64,000 nt of DNA from Theropithecus gelada (taxonomy: Eukaryota; Chordata; Mammalia; Primates; Cercopithecidae). The position numbers and the translations under genes are program-made. The stretch's first letter is position 1; each line of letters begins with the position of its first letter. The notes beneath the pieces were generated by a model. It saw nothing but the letters and a program-made list of their open reading frames with translations. It was not told the origin of the DNA and made no database searches. The stretch is taken from contig NC_037673.1 in the NCBI RefSeq assembly GCF_003255815.1, positions 157,427,732 to 157,491,731 on the forward strand, in the 5' to 3' direction. Positions 1-11,744 of this stretch are shown piece after piece.

Positions 1-40
1 TAAGACCCACATATATATACAATCAACTGATCTTTGACAA

Positions 41-505
41 ATGAGCAAAGATAATACAACGGAACAAAGACTGTCTTTTCAAGAAATGGTGCTGGAACAA
101 CTGGACATTCATATGCAAAACAAAAATCTAGGCACAGATCTTACATCTTTCACAAAGATTAACTTGAAATGGATCAGAGAGCTAAATATAAAATGCAAAA
201 CTATAAAAATCCTAGAAAATGTAGGAGAAAATCTAGATGACCCCAGGTATGGTGATGACTTTCTAGATGAAACACTAAAGGTACACTCCATGAAAGAAGT
301 AATTGATAAGCTAGACTTTATTAAAATTAAAAACTTCTGCTCTCCAAAAGACAACATCAAGAGAATGAGAAGACAAGACATAGACTGGGAGGAAATATTT
401 ACACAAGAAATGTATGATAACAGACTGTTACCCAAAATATACACAGAACGCTTAAAAATCAGCAAGAAAGCAAGCAAACCATTTAACAAATGGACAAAAG
501 ATCTT
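41..505 (+). pseudogene. L1 ORF2 C-terminal fragment
   Basis: About 155 codons stay open and match the C-terminal third of L1 ORF2p, downstream of the reverse transcriptase. This is the stretch with the conserved I-K-I-K-N-F-C-S-P-K-D string, whose counterpart in the L1 at 12354 lies near 17800. The frame then runs into Alu sequence at 506, so the open frame reported to about 712 is an accidental L1/Alu fusion. It is a decayed retrotransposon remnant, not a host gene. Confidence 0.8.
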
Positions 506-816
506 TTTTTTTTTTTTTTTGAGACGGAGTCTCGCTCTGTCGCCCAGGCTGGAGTGCAGTGGCCGGATCTCAGCTCACTGCAAGCTCTGCCTCCCGGGTT
601 CACGCCATTCTCCAGCCTCAGCCTCCCGAGTAGCTGGGACTACAGGCGCCCGCCACCTCGCCCGGCTAGTTTTTTTGTATTTCTTAATAGAGACGGGGTT
701 TCACCGTGTTAGCCAGGATGGTCTCGATCTCCTGACCTCGTGATCCGCCCGTCTCGGCCTCCCAAAGTGCTGGGATTACAGGCTTGAGCCACCGCGCCCG
801 GCCGACAAAAGATCTT
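493..816. repeat. Target-site duplication of the first young Alu
   Basis: The 13-mer GACAAAAGATCTT occurs at 493-505 and again at 804-816, exactly flanking the Alu. The perfect match and the A-rich first bases fit L1-endonuclease-primed insertion, and the lack of mismatches supports a young insertion into the older L1. Confidence 0.95.
506..803 (-). mobile_element. AluY, Old World monkey (AluY-R type) copy
   Basis: Full-length Alu in antisense, poly(T) first and GGCCGGGCGC end last. It has the changes that distinguish cercopithecoid AluY-R from ape AluY: CCGGATC in the right monomer, CTAGTTTT before the linker, CGTCTCGGCC and GGCTTGAGCC near the start of the element. CpG sites are well kept and the target-site duplication is perfect, so the insertion is recent. 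It sits in old L1 sequence. Confidence 0.93.
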
Positions 817-1217
817 AATACACCTTTACCAAAGAAGATGTACAGAGGGCAAATAAGCATATGAAAAAATGCTTATTTTTTTCCCCATTAAATGGCATCA
901 GGAAAATGCAACCTAAAACAACAACAGGATACCACGACACACCTATTAGAATGATCAAAAGCCATTGAGTGAGAACACCAAATGCTGGCAAGAATGTGGA
1001 ATAACAGAAACTCTCCTTCACTACTGGTGGAAATGTAAAATGGTACAGTCACTTTAGGAGACAGTTTGGTGATATCTTACAAAACTAAACATACTATTAC
1101 CATATAACCCAACAATCGTGCTTCTTAGTATTTATCCAAAGGGATCTAAAACTTTTATCTATACAAAAACATGCACACAGATATTTATAGTAGCTTTATT
1201 AATAATTGCCAAAAGTT

Positions 1218-1528
1218 GGGCTGGGCGCGTTGGCTCACTCCTGCAATCCTAGCACTTTGGGAGGCCGAGGCGGGTGGATCACGAGGTCAGGAGATCTAGA
1301 CCATCCTGGCTAACACGGTGGGTGAAACCCCATCTCTACTAAAAATACAAAAAATTAGCCGGGTGTGGTGGCGGGTGCCTGTAGTTCCAGCTACTCAGGA
1401 GGCTGAGGCAGGAGAATGGTGTGAACCCGGGAGGTGGAGCTTGCAGTGAGCTGAGATGGCGCCACGGCACTCCAGCCTGGGCGACAGAGGGAGACTCCTT
1501 CTCAAAATGAATAAATAATAATAATAAT
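1218..1528 (+). mobile_element. AluY-like element, sense orientation
   Basis: Complete Alu dimer beginning GGCTGGGCGC and ending in an AT-rich tail that has become an (AATA/ATA)n run. The flanks repeat AATAATTGCCAAAAGTTGG at 1201-1219 and 1529-1547, a 19-base perfect target-site duplication within the old L1. It lacks the TTGAGCC change of the cercopithecoid copies and reads like ordinary AluY. Confidence 0.92.
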
Positions 1529-2149
1529 AATAATTGCCAAAAGTTGGAAGCAACCAAGATTTCCTTCCATAAGTGAATGGATAAACTGTGGTACATGTAG
1601 ACAATGAAATATTATTCAATGCTAAAAAAATTAGTGATCAGGCCATGAAAATACATGGAACAACCTTAAATGCATATTACTAAGTTAAAGAAGCCAATCT
1701 AAAGAGGCTACATACTCTATAATTTCAAGTATATAATATTCCAGAAAAGGTAAAACTATGGAGACAATAAAATATCAGTGGTTGCCATTGGAAGGGGGAG
1801 GAGAAGGCAAGGAATGAACGGACAGAACACAGAGAATTTCTAGGACAGCGAAAATGTTTTTTGTGATACTATAATGATAGATACGTATCATTATATGTTT
1901 GTCCAAACACAAAGAAAGTACAATACCAAGAGCAAATCCTAATGTAAAATGTAGAGTTGGGATACTTATGATGTGTCAGTGTAGATTCTTCAGTTTTAAC
2001 CAATATACCACTCTGGTGGGGGATGTTGATAGTGGGAGAGGCCAGGCATGTGTAGGGGATGGAATATGTAGGAAGTCTCTGCATCTTCCTCTCAACTTTG
2101 CTATGAACTTATTATTGTTCTAAGAAAATACATTATTTTTAAATTAAAA

Positions 2150-2285
2150 AAATTTTATTTTATTTTTTTGAAGAAGTGGGGTCTGGCCATGTTGCCTAGC
2201 CTGGTCTTAAACTCCTGGCCTAGTGATCCTTCTGCCTCAGCCTCCCAGAGTGCTGAGATAACAAGTGTGACCATTGTGCCTGGCC
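2150..2285 (-). mobile_element. Partial Alu (single monomer)
   Basis: Antisense Alu sequence of one monomer only: a T-rich start, then GTTGCCTAGCCTGGTC, CTCAGCCTCCCAGAGTGCTGAGAT and the terminal TGCCTGGCC. It is well diverged, with most CpGs lost, and could be a free left monomer or a truncated AluJ. It abuts the 3' end of the old L1. Confidence 0.7.
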
Positions 2286-2869
2286 TTAAAAAATAAACTC
2301 ATGAAATAGTCATGATTTCTTCTTTATAAAACCCTTCTGAAAACAACTGGCTTAGAAACAAGAAGTCTTATTCAAAGATGAGTAATCACAAAGGAAATGT
2401 CATAAAATTTGTCACGTTAACAGGTAAATACTATAAAGAACAATGGTATGGAGGAATGGAAGAGAAAAAACAAGAATAATGAACACTCAAAAATATATGG
2501 CTATGGAGGAGATAAAATTGTGACCAAGGTTTCATTGTTCACACAACACAACATAGCCACCAAATGAAGCAATCACCATGAAACCAGCGATCAAGTCAGA
2601 ATTCTAAAACCTAGGGAAATGTTGTAAGAATATAGAAGAAAAAATAGAATTGGTTAGTCTACAAAAAGAAATGAAAGATAAAACTGAAGCCAACACAAAA
2701 ATAAATCTAAAATGAAAAGCCATAGAAAGAAAACTAAAAACCAGTATAAATATAGTAAACATCGAATATAGGAATGGGAAAAGCAAGTTTTAAAGGATGA
2801 CAGTTCAAATCCTGATAAAGTAGGTAAGTAGTTTCAGGAAATGCATTACTTACAAAATTCTCAGGAATA

Positions 2870-3110
2870 GAAAACATGGCTCAAGAATCTCGTACCCAAC
2901 CAAACTATCAATTGCATATAAAGGCAACAGAGAAACATTTTTGAACATGCAAGAATGTAGGAAATGCTGTTCCCAAGAGTCTTTATTGAAGAATCTTTTG
3001 GATGAAAACTTCAGCCCATCTGTACATGGTTACAAAAATTATAGCAAAAAAGACTTGTGATGAGGACTGAATCTCTTAAACTATAGGGCTGAGACTAAAT
3101 GTCATGCATG
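2870..3110 (+). repeat. Possible HAL1/L1M-derived fragment
   Basis: Forward translation gives scattered strings resembling the degenerate protein-like tail of HAL1 or old L1 consensus sequences (a YPTKLSIAYKGNRET-like run, then aromatic and lysine-rich residues). The match is by feel only. It has frameshifts and no terminal repeat; the boundaries are approximate. Confidence 0.3.
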
Positions 3111-4024
3111 GATAATGGTTTCAGAGAAAAATATGAGTTTTATTAACCTTGAAAAAAGTTGGAAGGAGGAGAGGGATAAATGAGGACAGGTGGTATGTAA
3201 TGATTTTTTTCACGTTTTTATGGCTAAGAATAGTAAATTGAGCACTCGAAGCACTAGAAGTATAACAAAAGGAAATATTAGCAATAATACTGTAAACTGA
3301 TTTGGGTGGCAGAGTAAATGGGAAAAGAACATGCCTTAGTTTATCATGTTTGTAACAGAAAGTTGATAGATACTATTTAAAGAATTAGAGAAATGATAAT
3401 TACTAGTGTAACAATTAAAATTATTACTAGAGCAGAAGTGTAAGCCTTTCAAATTATCAAAACACATGCAAAAAGAATGAAAAGGAGCCTGTATATTAAA
3501 GGTGTTTTTAAAAAGTGTTAACAAAAGTATTCCATGGACTTTACATTAAGTTATCAACAGTTTGAGTGGTTATGGCTGCTTTCCTACATCATATTAGTGT
3601 TTGTACAGTTCAACGATCGGGGAACTAAATGTCTTTTAAGTAATTAGTGCTACTTTTCCCTTAAGACTCTATCAGAAAATCTCAGCATCTTGAAACTGAG
3701 GCATGTAATAAGTGAAGGAAGACAGTTTTGAATTTTTAGGACTCTTCAAATGAACAAATTGTACGTTTTTCTCTATAGCATATTGTTTATAAGCAACCTA
3801 ATATTGTTAAATAAGTGTAATTCACTGTTGCTACTTTAACAGCCTGCCAAAATCTCATTGGGACTGTTACCTCCTCACAGAGACACACACACTTTTCTGG
3901 AGCCAACCGTCTTGCAACAGTCATTTGTGATTTACAAAGGGAGTAGATTGGGTGGCTTAATGTACTTGTTGAAATAAACCCAATGTGTTTGAGTCAAGGA
4001 GTTTTCACATCTTCCAGGTAGGAG

Positions 4025-4056
4025 GAAGTTGACTCTCTCTCGCAAAAGTCAACTTC
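4025..4056. repeat. Perfect 10-bp stem hairpin
   Basis: GAAGTTGACT at 4025-4034 is followed, after a 12-base pyrimidine-rich spacer, by its exact reverse complement AGTCAACTTC at 4047-4056. No following T-run or repeat family explains it. Function is unknown. Confidence 0.6.
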
Positions 4057-5569
4057 AGTTAATTGATCAATATTTCCCAAGTAGGCGACTGACATGTATA
4101 AAGATGTATAAAGATGTTAGGTAGTATGAAATGATGTGGGATGATAATTAAAAATAATATCATACTTATGTCTATAGTGATATTTTTCAAGTTTCCTTTA
4201 CTATAATCAAAAGAATTGGCTATCTCAGTCTGATGCTAGCATGATTTAAACATATAACATGCTCTAATCTCCCTAATCTCCCTGTGGGAGACACCACAGT
4301 TCAGAGTTTTAGGCAGGCATCATTGTTTATTTAGAGTGCAATGTTATTTATGTTTATGTTTATCATTACTTTTTCATTATGGCAACTGATATAAGTATTC
4401 CATTTAGGGAAAAATATTAAAAAATTTAAAGTAAAAAGTTAATTTAAAGAAAAGGACAAAATAAATAGCAGTCATACGTTTAAGCAAACATTTGAAAGGT
4501 GACGTGCAAATGCCTACAATTTGAGAAACAGTGAATTAATTCTTTCATTTATTCCAAAGGCATTTGAGTACAAGAACAAAGTGCTCTACTGGATGTTTAG
4601 TTGCAGGAAAATGTTATGCTCTGTTCCCAAATTTGCATGTTTTGGTTGGGCAGAAAGAAAAACCAGGAATCCAACAAATCTCTCTTTTGCTGCAATAGAA
4701 CCAGGGCCAAATTCCAATCGCCTTTGGAACTGGTGGCAAGGCCCCCTCCTTCCTTTCTGTTTCTATCCCTGGCTACCCTGTTTTGCATTATGTTTGATCC
4801 CACAAGCCACCTCTGATCCTTTTGGGAATAGGCAGAGTATATAAAAAAGGAGGTGATTAATCAGTATTTGTTGAATAAATGAATACATAAGTGAATGAAT
4901 AAGTAAACAGAGAAAACAGATGAGCTGAGAGGGTGAATTGCAGAACTCTGATTGTTCTCAGATCTCCTGTATTAATAAGGAAAGCGGATGCAAGGAGCAC
5001 ACTGTGATTCTAACAAGGAAGGCAGCACCCTGCATGGCCCAGATGGGGAATGTGAAGGCTGGACCAGCAGAAAACTCGAGAAAAAGCAGTTCCTTAGTGA
5101 GTGTCTTCTCCCCAGATGCGTTTGCATGGCTGATAAGCCCATGTAAACAATGGACCCAGAAATAGCTTTTCAGGCAAGTCAGAGGAAGACACCTTGGTGA
5201 AACCCCAGGATCAAATGTATTGATTCCTAACTTACAGAAATCATGAAAATAGGAGTCTTTGTTGCTGACGGAAAGGAAAGTTATTAAATCCCATTTGGAG
5301 TGGGAACTCAGCCTGAATTAATGAGAGAGAAAAAACATGGCATAGAATGAGTCTGTCTTTGTTCTCTGCTCAAGACGGGCATCAGCATGACACTGAAAGC
5401 TCTTCTAGGGACAAGAGAAAATCCCTTGTGGCCTTATGAAAGTTGTTTTCATCCTAGTTGATGGGATGAATCATAAGCTATTGAAGAAAATATCTGTGGC
5501 AGAACAAAGAGAAATGCCAGAGTGAATTTAACCTATTGTTCTTAATTTTCTAGCTCTTTGAATTTCCTA

Positions 5570-5735
5570 CTTTGTGCTGTAGTAACTTACATACATGTCC
5601 TCTCGCTCCTAAATTGGACTCTCCCAGAAGTCAGGATCTGCTTCGATTCATTTTTGTATCCTCCACAGTAACCACTTTTTGAGAAACAATAGGTGCTCAG
5701 TATATATTGGTTAAATGTGTAAATGAAAGTAGAAA
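5570..5735 (+). mobile_element. L2 3' end
   Basis: Shows the usual L2 tail order: a gene-like CTCTCCCAGAAGTCAGGATCTG segment, TTTTTGTATCCTCCACAGTA, then AATAGGTGCTCAGTATATATTGGTTAAATG. Diverged, with no target-site duplication visible, as expected for an element of this age. Confidence 0.65.
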
Positions 5736-5759
5736 TTTGAAAATCACCAAAGAATCAAA

Positions 5760-6300
5760 CTCTTTTCCACGAATGTTTGAGCACCTACCAGGAAACAGAC
5801 ACTACTTTTAGCCATCGGGGGAATTTTTAAAAATCCAGGCAACATCTCCTGATTTGTAAACCCATGGCTGTGGTTGCCACAAACACAACTTTTATACAAG
5901 CAAGGACATGGGAAGCAAAGTGAGAGGTGGATAAGGCAAAATGATGTGGGTGTACAGAGAAAATGGAATTGGATTTCAACTTGGGGTTATTTAGGGTGGA
6001 GATCAAGAAAGGATCATTTGATGGAGGCTTTGAAGGATAAAACTAAACAGGTACAGATAACTGGAGAAAAGCATCCCAGGGGACAATTTTACTATAGACA
6101 ACATTTGGAGATGGAATAGAGTAGAGTGTGTTTTGAGGCCCTGGATAGTTTAGAGGGGCTGTGTGTGTGTATGTATTGGTGAGGGGAGGTAACAGGGAAA
6201 GAATCAAGTTAAAGCCCATCTGGGCACAGATTTCACAGAGCTTTAAAAACCCAGCAAAGCCATTTGGGTTTAGCTTTAAATAATGAAGCTCATGGAGTGA
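5760..6300 (+). repeat. Ancient interspersed repeat (L1M-like tail)
   Basis: Begins with the GAGCACCTAC...CAGGAAACAGACACT type of start common to a large ancient mammalian repeat class and continues with the GGAGGCTTTGAAGGATAAAACTAA segment typical of it. Several more copies occur in this window (9170, 21040, 28640, 31745, 37780, 39365, 48335, 59560). I believe these are L1M-type 3' regions, but the family was not confirmed. 6301-6840 holds nothing I recognise. Confidence 0.4.
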
Positions 6301-6843
6301 TGACACTATTGAGGCTGCCCTTTAGGATCTAGACACAAGAATTGGCTCATCTGACCAACAGATCTAGGGAGGAATTAACATCCCTTCTTCCAGAGTGGTC
6401 CTTTTCCTCCTAGAAATCATGAATGCACAATGCAAGAGGAGCCTCTAAAAGATGATGGCTAACTCAGGGCAATGGTCCATGCCAGAAATTCATTCCAGGC
6501 AACAAGAACGAACCATATAAGATACAGATTACGGGAGAATCCCTCTAAAGCACAAGGCACATTTGATGCTATGTGAGGTGACTATTAAAATAAATATTTT
6601 CCTTGAAAATGCTCCATTAAAGGGAACAACCTAAGCATCTGCTTTTACCCTCCGGCAGGAAATGTATTCCTGGGTAATCAAATACCCAAAGTTGATGAGA
6701 GAGGGCTCTATTTCACAAGGAAATATCAGCTGATAACTGTAGAACGAGTGACAGACTCATAAAAAGCGTTTTGCAAACTCTAATGTAAGTGAGCCAAGCA
6801 TGAATTTTCTATTGCTGTTAAGGCTATAAGGCAAATGGAAATA

Positions 6844-7174
6844 CAGCTGTCCTCCAGTATGTCTGGAGGACTTGTCCTAGGACCTCCTTTGGATACCAAA
6901 ATCCATAGACACTCAAGTCTCTGATATAAAATGGTGCACTCTTTGCATATAACCAATGTATATCCTGCTGCATGGTTAAAATCATCTCTATGTTACTTAT
7001 AATACCTAATGCAATGTGAATGTTATCTAAATAGCGGTTATACATTATTGGTTAGGGAACAACTACAAGAAAAATGTCTGTACCTCTTCAACACAAATTT
7101 TTTTTTTCTGATATTTTATATCCATGGTTGCTTGAATACACAGGTTCAGAACCCATGGATATGGAAGGCCGACC
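6844..7174 (+). mobile_element. MER2 (Tigger/pogo-type DNA transposon)
   Basis: Non-autonomous element of about 330 bp with near-complementary ends: CAGCTGTCCTCCAGTATGTC at the start and ATATGGAAGGCCGACC at the end. The internal CCAAAATCCATAGACACTCAAGTCTCTGATATAAAATGG-like segment is characteristic of MER2. It is preceded by TA, the target of Tigger elements. A second copy lies at 34001. Confidence 0.85.
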
Positions 7175-7189
7175 ATATGAGCATATAAT

Positions 7190-7745
7190 GACTAAAACAC
7201 AAGTGAGACCTCGTTACTCCTCTGATCAGAACTCACAATTGGCCTCTATTTCACTCCCAGTAAGACCCCAAGTCCTTAAAGGCCCAACAAAGTCTTACAC
7301 AATCTTGCTCCATTACTTCTCTGACCTCGACCTTGCTGTGTCACCCTCACTCGTGTTTTTCCAGCTATGTTGACCTCCCGACTATTCTTTGGATGCATGG
7401 GTCACATACCCTCCTGAGGGTCTTTTGCTTACTGTCCCTGCTGTCTGGATTGTTCTTCCCCAAGATACCTGTGTGGCTTTTTCCTGATACAAGTCCTTGT
7501 CAAGGGTCAACTTCTGGACACCCTATGTACAACCACATACCACCTTATTGCTACCTTCTGGCACTCCCAGCTTTTCTTACCCCCCTCTCTTCTTTTTCCT
7601 AAGAGGCCCTTGTCAACTGCTAACCTATGATATTGTTTACTTCTGCTGGGAGGCAGAGATTTCTCTTTTTGGTTCACTGCAAAAATCCCAGGCATCTAGA
7701 GTAACATGTGGAACATGGTAATTGCTCAAATATTTGTTTAACGTA
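7190..7745 (+). mobile_element. L2 3' region
   Basis: Follows the L2 consensus order: AAGTCCTTAAAGGCCC, the TCTGACCTCGACC stretch, TCTGGATTGTTCTTCCCCAAGATA (the L2 C-terminal coding relic), TCAAGGGTCAACTTCTGG, then AGGCATCTAGAGTAACATGTGG and GGTAATTGCTCAAATATTTGTT. It is a non-coding relic; open frames across it are chance. Confidence 0.8.
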
Positions 7746-9165
7746 TGGCACAAAAGGCATATGGACAAAGGAGCCTGTCATAAATCTCACTTGGTCTGTG
7801 GATCCTGCCCTGCCTCCGCATACAGTTGTTACATAGGTCAAAAGTGTAGACTGGCCTCTGTACAAGAAGGGGTAATCCTGGCCCATGGGCATTCACTACC
7901 ATAAATATGTGAGAAGTGGTGCCTAATTAGAGGATAAAAGAAGTGTACAATGCTGAGAAATTAATGAGCTTGGGGGAAAGAGTATCAGCACCTCTGACAA
8001 AGAAATCTCTTTTAAAAAAAATCCTGAAAATGCAGCAGAGACCAAGAGAGAAGGCAGCACCAATTTTCAGACCTGAGGCTTCTCTGTTTCAAAGATCCAG
8101 AAGTTTTGCTTCTCATAAACTTTATTAAGCAGCTAACAGAAATCTCTCCATATCTAGGCAGCTTCTCTCAAACTTCCTCATTTTGTGAGCTATTCTGGAA
8201 GCCACCCAGGGTCTGCCCACTGGTGAAAGAATGTTTCATCTGGGCAGGGAATAAGACAATCTGCTTCTTGATCTGGAAGGACCGTTCTCTCTGGAATCAG
8301 GAAGCAGAGGGGAGGAGGCAGACACAAGCAGCAAAACATTCGTGTAGACTGGGAAGCAATTCGATGTTCCCTTCTGCAATTGGCTTTGTCTTCCTTTGTT
8401 CCTAGGATTCTGATTTGTATGTTTTCCATTCCACTGGTTTAAGAACCACATGACTTACAATTCATGAGGCCACAAAATGGGTAACAAGGGTCTCCAAATC
8501 TATGAACACTAGGACCCTGTCTCTAGACTGAATATCAGATTTTACAATTTATACACCTATTTTTGAGATATAGGTGTTACTGGGAATATTGAAGAATCCA
8601 TTAAAAGTGTTGCTGAATTTACATTGCTTCGTCACAACATTCAACACAGTAACCTTTTGTCACAATGGTTTAAATAAATTTACATTGTTAATGTCACAAT
8701 ATTAGACAAAATCTACTGTGGGAAAAGACAGGGTGGGGATAAGCCACCTAAACTAAGCCTGTCATTTATGTGCTTAATATGATGGAGAACTAGATACATG
8801 GAGAGACCATAAGGTTTCATGGTGAAATGACCAAAGGCTTGGTAGGGTCCAGGTCTTTGGGCACTGGTCCCAATGCCCTCTCAACAGCCACATGAACCTG
8901 CCAGCCAACTGCAGCCTTCCAACATTCCTCACTGAATAGATGTTCCCCTTCCCCTTTGACATCTGAGGGTTTAGCCTCTACCAGGGCAGTCTGAATCAGG
9001 TGGCTAGAGTGCTCAGCTGATAGGATGGTCTTTACTCTTCAAGGTAAGATCTGCTTCTTGCAAGAGAACCAGTTGTTGTCCATCCACGGGCAGTGGAACA
9101 TGTGTGGTAATTAAAAGGAGTTGCTCAAAACCCAACACTTCCTGCCCCTGCCCGCCCCCGTGCCC
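7746..9165. other. Unassigned sequence
   Basis: No repeat or gene recognised. Around 8600-8700 the motif AATTTACATTG occurs twice, each followed shortly by GTCACAA; this may be a small local duplication. Short open frames are present on both strands without splice-site, codon or homology support. Confidence 0.45.
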
Positions 9166-9169
9166 CACC

Positions 9170-9310
9170 ACAGAAGTGATCAGCATAAATTCATTCAACA
9201 AACCTTTGAGCACCTAGTACATGCTGTGCACTGAAGACACATCAGTGGGCAGAAAGAATCTATCCCATGGACCTTACATAGAAGTAGTGGGAGACAGTAA
9301 ATAAAGGCAT
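9170..9310 (+). repeat. Ancient interspersed repeat (L1M-like tail)
   Basis: ATTCATTCAACAAACCTTTGAGCACCTAGTACATGCTGTGCACTG-type opening followed by GGACCTTACATAGAAGTAGTGGGAGACAGTAAATAAA. Same class as the copy at 5760. Confidence 0.45.
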
Positions 9311-9419
9311 GTGAGGATGGAAAATGCAGAGCAGGGAATGGAGAGACATGGGGAGGGAAACTGGGAAGTGTCTCATTCTTTTAACAACTGGAACCAAAAT
9401 CCTGAATAGGCCTGCAGGA

Positions 9420-9850
9420 ATTTTCAGGATGTGGCCTGGGCTGTCTTTCCTGGTAGCCTCATCTTATGCTGAACATCTTCTTATATCTACAAGCAGCCAG
9501 AGAGGCTTTGCTTCAGAGCCTGACGTCTCCTGTCATACCTCCTGCCCCCAGGCCTTGGCATAAACTGTTCCTTCTGCCTAGAATCTTGCTCCCTCTCCTC
9601 CTCCCTTCCCTAGTAAATTCTTCAGAAGATGCATTTGCCATTTTGCTAGGGAAGCCTTCCCTGACTCCCTCCTGGCAACGTGCTGCTTTTCCTTCAGAGT
9701 GTTTGCCTCATCCTTATTTTGCATTCTTCTTTGATTAATATCTGTTTCTTCCACTAAAATGTAAACTCCATGAAGGCAGAGACCACGTATTATTGGGCCC
9801 ATCCTAGTAAGTAATCTAACAGGGGTTTCATAGATATGTAGAATGAATAA
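9420..9850 (+). mobile_element. L2 3' region
   Basis: CCCAGGCCTTGGCATAAACTGTTCCTTCTGCCTAGAATCTTGC is the diagnostic L2 coding relic. It is followed by GGGAAGCCTTCCCTGACTCC, AAAATGTAAACTCCATGAAGGCAGAGACC and a degenerate polyadenylation-proximal tail with GAATGAATAAAG. Confidence 0.85.
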
Positions 9851-10349
9851 AGAAATTATCTAAAGATGTTCTTTATGGACTAAGTGCTCCTTATGACCCT
9901 GCTGAGTTTTTTTTGTTTGTTTTTAAATTGAAGCGAAAGTCACATAACCTAAAATTAACCATTTTAGTATGTATAAATGGTGGCATTTAGTACATTTGCA
10001 ATGTTGTGAAACCACCTTGATCTAGTTTTAGCATTTTTATCCCAAAGAAAGAAACCCTCCCCATTAAGCAGTCAATCCCTATTCTCCTCTGCCCTAGCCC
10101 CTGGCAACCACTTAGCTGCTTTCTGTCTCTTTGGATTTGTCTATTCTGGATATTTTATAAGTGGTATTATATAACATGTGGCTTTTTGTATCTGGCTTCT
10201 TTCATTTGACAATGTTTCTGAAATTGCTTTTCTCTGTAGGATGCATCAGAACTTTATTGCTTTTTATGGCTGAACAACATTCCATTGTACTGATATGCCG
10301 TATTATGTTTATCCATTAATCATCTGATGGCCATTTGGGTTGTTTTCAA

Positions 10350-10575
10350 TTTTTTTTTTTCTCTTTTATATTTTAGAGCCAGGGTCTTTCTCTGTTGCCC
10401 AGGCTGTAGTGCTGTGGCACAATCACAGCTCACCACAGCCTCGAACTCCTGGGTACAAGTGATCTTCCCTGCTTCCTGAGTAGCTGGAGCTACAGGCACA
10501 CGCTGCCATGCCTGGCAATTTTTTTTTTTTTTTTTTTTTTTTGGAGAGATAGGTCTCACTATGTTGACCAGGCTG
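10350..10575 (-). mobile_element. Truncated old Alu (AluJ-like)
   Basis: Antisense Alu with a T-rich start, GTTGCCCAGGCTGTAGTGC, GGCACAATCACAGCTCACC and GTAGCTGGAGCTACAGGCAC. A long internal T-run at 10519-10542 is the middle A-rich linker. The left monomer stops after CTATGTTGACCAGGCTG, so the element is 5'-truncated. AluJ features (GGAGCTACAGG) suggest an early primate insertion. Confidence 0.8.
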
Positions 10576-10631
10576 AATTTGACTGTTTCCTTTACTTTTT
10601 AATGACTATGAGTGGTGCTGCTATGATCATT

Positions 10632-10657
10632 TGTGTACGTGTGTGTGTGTGTGTGTT
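10632..10657. repeat. (TG)n microsatellite
   Basis: An interrupted GTGTACGTGTGTGTGT run inside the antisense L1M tail. Length is short and likely polymorphic. Confidence 0.8.
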
Positions 10658-11042
10658 TGAATAACTGTTTTTAATTCTTTTGCATGTACACTAAGGAGTG
10701 GAACTGTGGAATTGTACTGTGATTCTCTGTTTAATTTTTTGGGGCCTTTTGTGTAACAGCTACCTATGTTTGTGGAGTTGCTGAGGTTTGCTTCTTTGCC
10801 AACATTCTGTGTTGCCAGCCTGCCAGGTCTCCACGACTTGTTCTCATGCTACTTTGCCAGGTGGCAGAGTAAGTTTAAGCATGCTCTGGAAGAACATCGT
10901 GGGTCCCTTGCCTTAGAATCCCATCAGGATTTGCCTTTACACCCAGTGATTTTTCTCTCTTACCTCCCTCCTCCTCCTCTCTGACCTCTTCCTTCTAATG
11001 CATGACCTGCTTTTTATCTAAAAATCAGTAAGCTCCATGGAG

Positions 11043-11352
11043 GAAACAGGTTTTATTTTTTATTTATTTTCTTGAGACAGAGTCTCACTCTGTCACCCAG
11101 GCTGGAGTACAGTGGCGTAGTTTCAACTCAGTGCAATCTCCACCTCCCAAGGTTCAAGGGATTCTCGTGCTGGGACTACAGGCACGGGCCACCATGCTAG
11201 GGTAATTTTTGTATTTTAAGTGGAGATGAGGTTTTACCATGTTGGCCAGGCTAATCTTGAACTCCAGGCCTCAAGTGATCCACCCACCTCAGCCTCCGAA
11301 AATGCTGGGATTACAAGTGTAAGCCACCGTGCCCAGCCAGAAACAGGTTTTA
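11043..11352. repeat. Target-site duplication of Alu at 11056
   Basis: GAAACAGGTTTTA occurs at 11043-11055 and again at 11340-11352, perfectly flanking the Alu. Confidence 0.9.
11056..11339 (-). mobile_element. Alu (AluS/J-like) with a small internal deletion
   Basis: Antisense full-span Alu beginning with an imperfect T-rich tail and TTGAGACAGAGTCTCACTC and ending GTGCCCAGCC. Between GGATTCTCGTG and CTGGGACTACAGG about 25 bases of the usual sequence are missing. Old enough to have lost most CpGs. 11353-11744 holds nothing recognised. Confidence 0.88.
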
Positions 11353-11744
11353 AATGACCCCTTGCAGCAAAAAATTGCAAGAAACGTTTTGATAGAAAAA
11401 GACATTTTCCCTGGCTCTATTCATTTACTTAGGTGAGCTATTCTTGAAGTTTTGTAAATGGAGAAATTATTTAATCTGAGTCAATGCTCCTATCTATATG
11501 AGTGTAGGAATACTACATGTTTTGTAGAGGTGAATGAGAAATATGGGTAAGAGGTCTAGAATTATGCTTGGCAGATAGCACTCCTCTTCAATATAAAGTG
11601 GTCATTTGTTATTTTGCTGCAAACCAAGATGCTATAGCAGAGAAACAATATTACATTCATAATTATTTGCTTCAATCAATAAATTAATGATTTTTTTCTT
11701 TTATATGTTATTTAGTGAGAAGTTGCAATAGTCAACAGATTAGA

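Larger units (their letters stand above)
1..2112 (+). mobile_element. 3' part of an old L1 element, split by two Alus
   Basis: The left edge opens inside L1 ORF2, and the coding match runs up to the first Alu at 506. It resumes at 817 after a duplicated target site, is interrupted again by an Alu at 1218-1528, and ends in an AT-rich 3' UTR of the L1M type (about 1650-2112). Stops and lost frame show it is inactive. The 5' part lies outside the window. The subfamily was not resolved; it is clearly older than the L1PA copies at 12354 and 62157 because it is far more diverged from them. Confidence 0.85.
2290..5560. other. Mostly unassigned A/T-rich sequence
   Basis: No gene, splice-bounded exon or intact repeat recognised here. 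The only coding-like runs are short and unsupported. The sequence is A-rich on the plus strand over 2330-3500 and may be L1- or HAL1-derived (see 2870-3110). The rest, including the somewhat GC-richer patch at 4600-4850, is unassigned. Confidence 0.5.
9905..10765 (-). mobile_element. L1M 3' UTR/ORF2 end, antisense, split by an Alu
   Basis: Reads as the reverse complement of an L1M 3' region: ATTTTAGTATGTATAAATGG, CCCCTGGCAACCACTTAGCTGCTTTCTGTCTC, ATAAGTGGTATTATATAACA, then TTTTTATGGCTGAACAACATTCCATTGTA and CATCTGATGGCCATTTGGGTTGTTTTCA. It is interrupted at about 10350-10575 by an old Alu and resumes with the CTTTTGCATGTACACTAAGGAGTGGAACTG segment. Much older than the L1PA copies. Confidence 0.85.

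Noticed and set aside
41..712. 223-codon open frame on the plus strand
   Set aside because: It is L1 ORF2 read straight into an antisense Alu; the second half is Alu translation.
4090..4120. ATGTATAAAG repeated twice
   Set aside because: Two short adjacent copies only; simple slippage.
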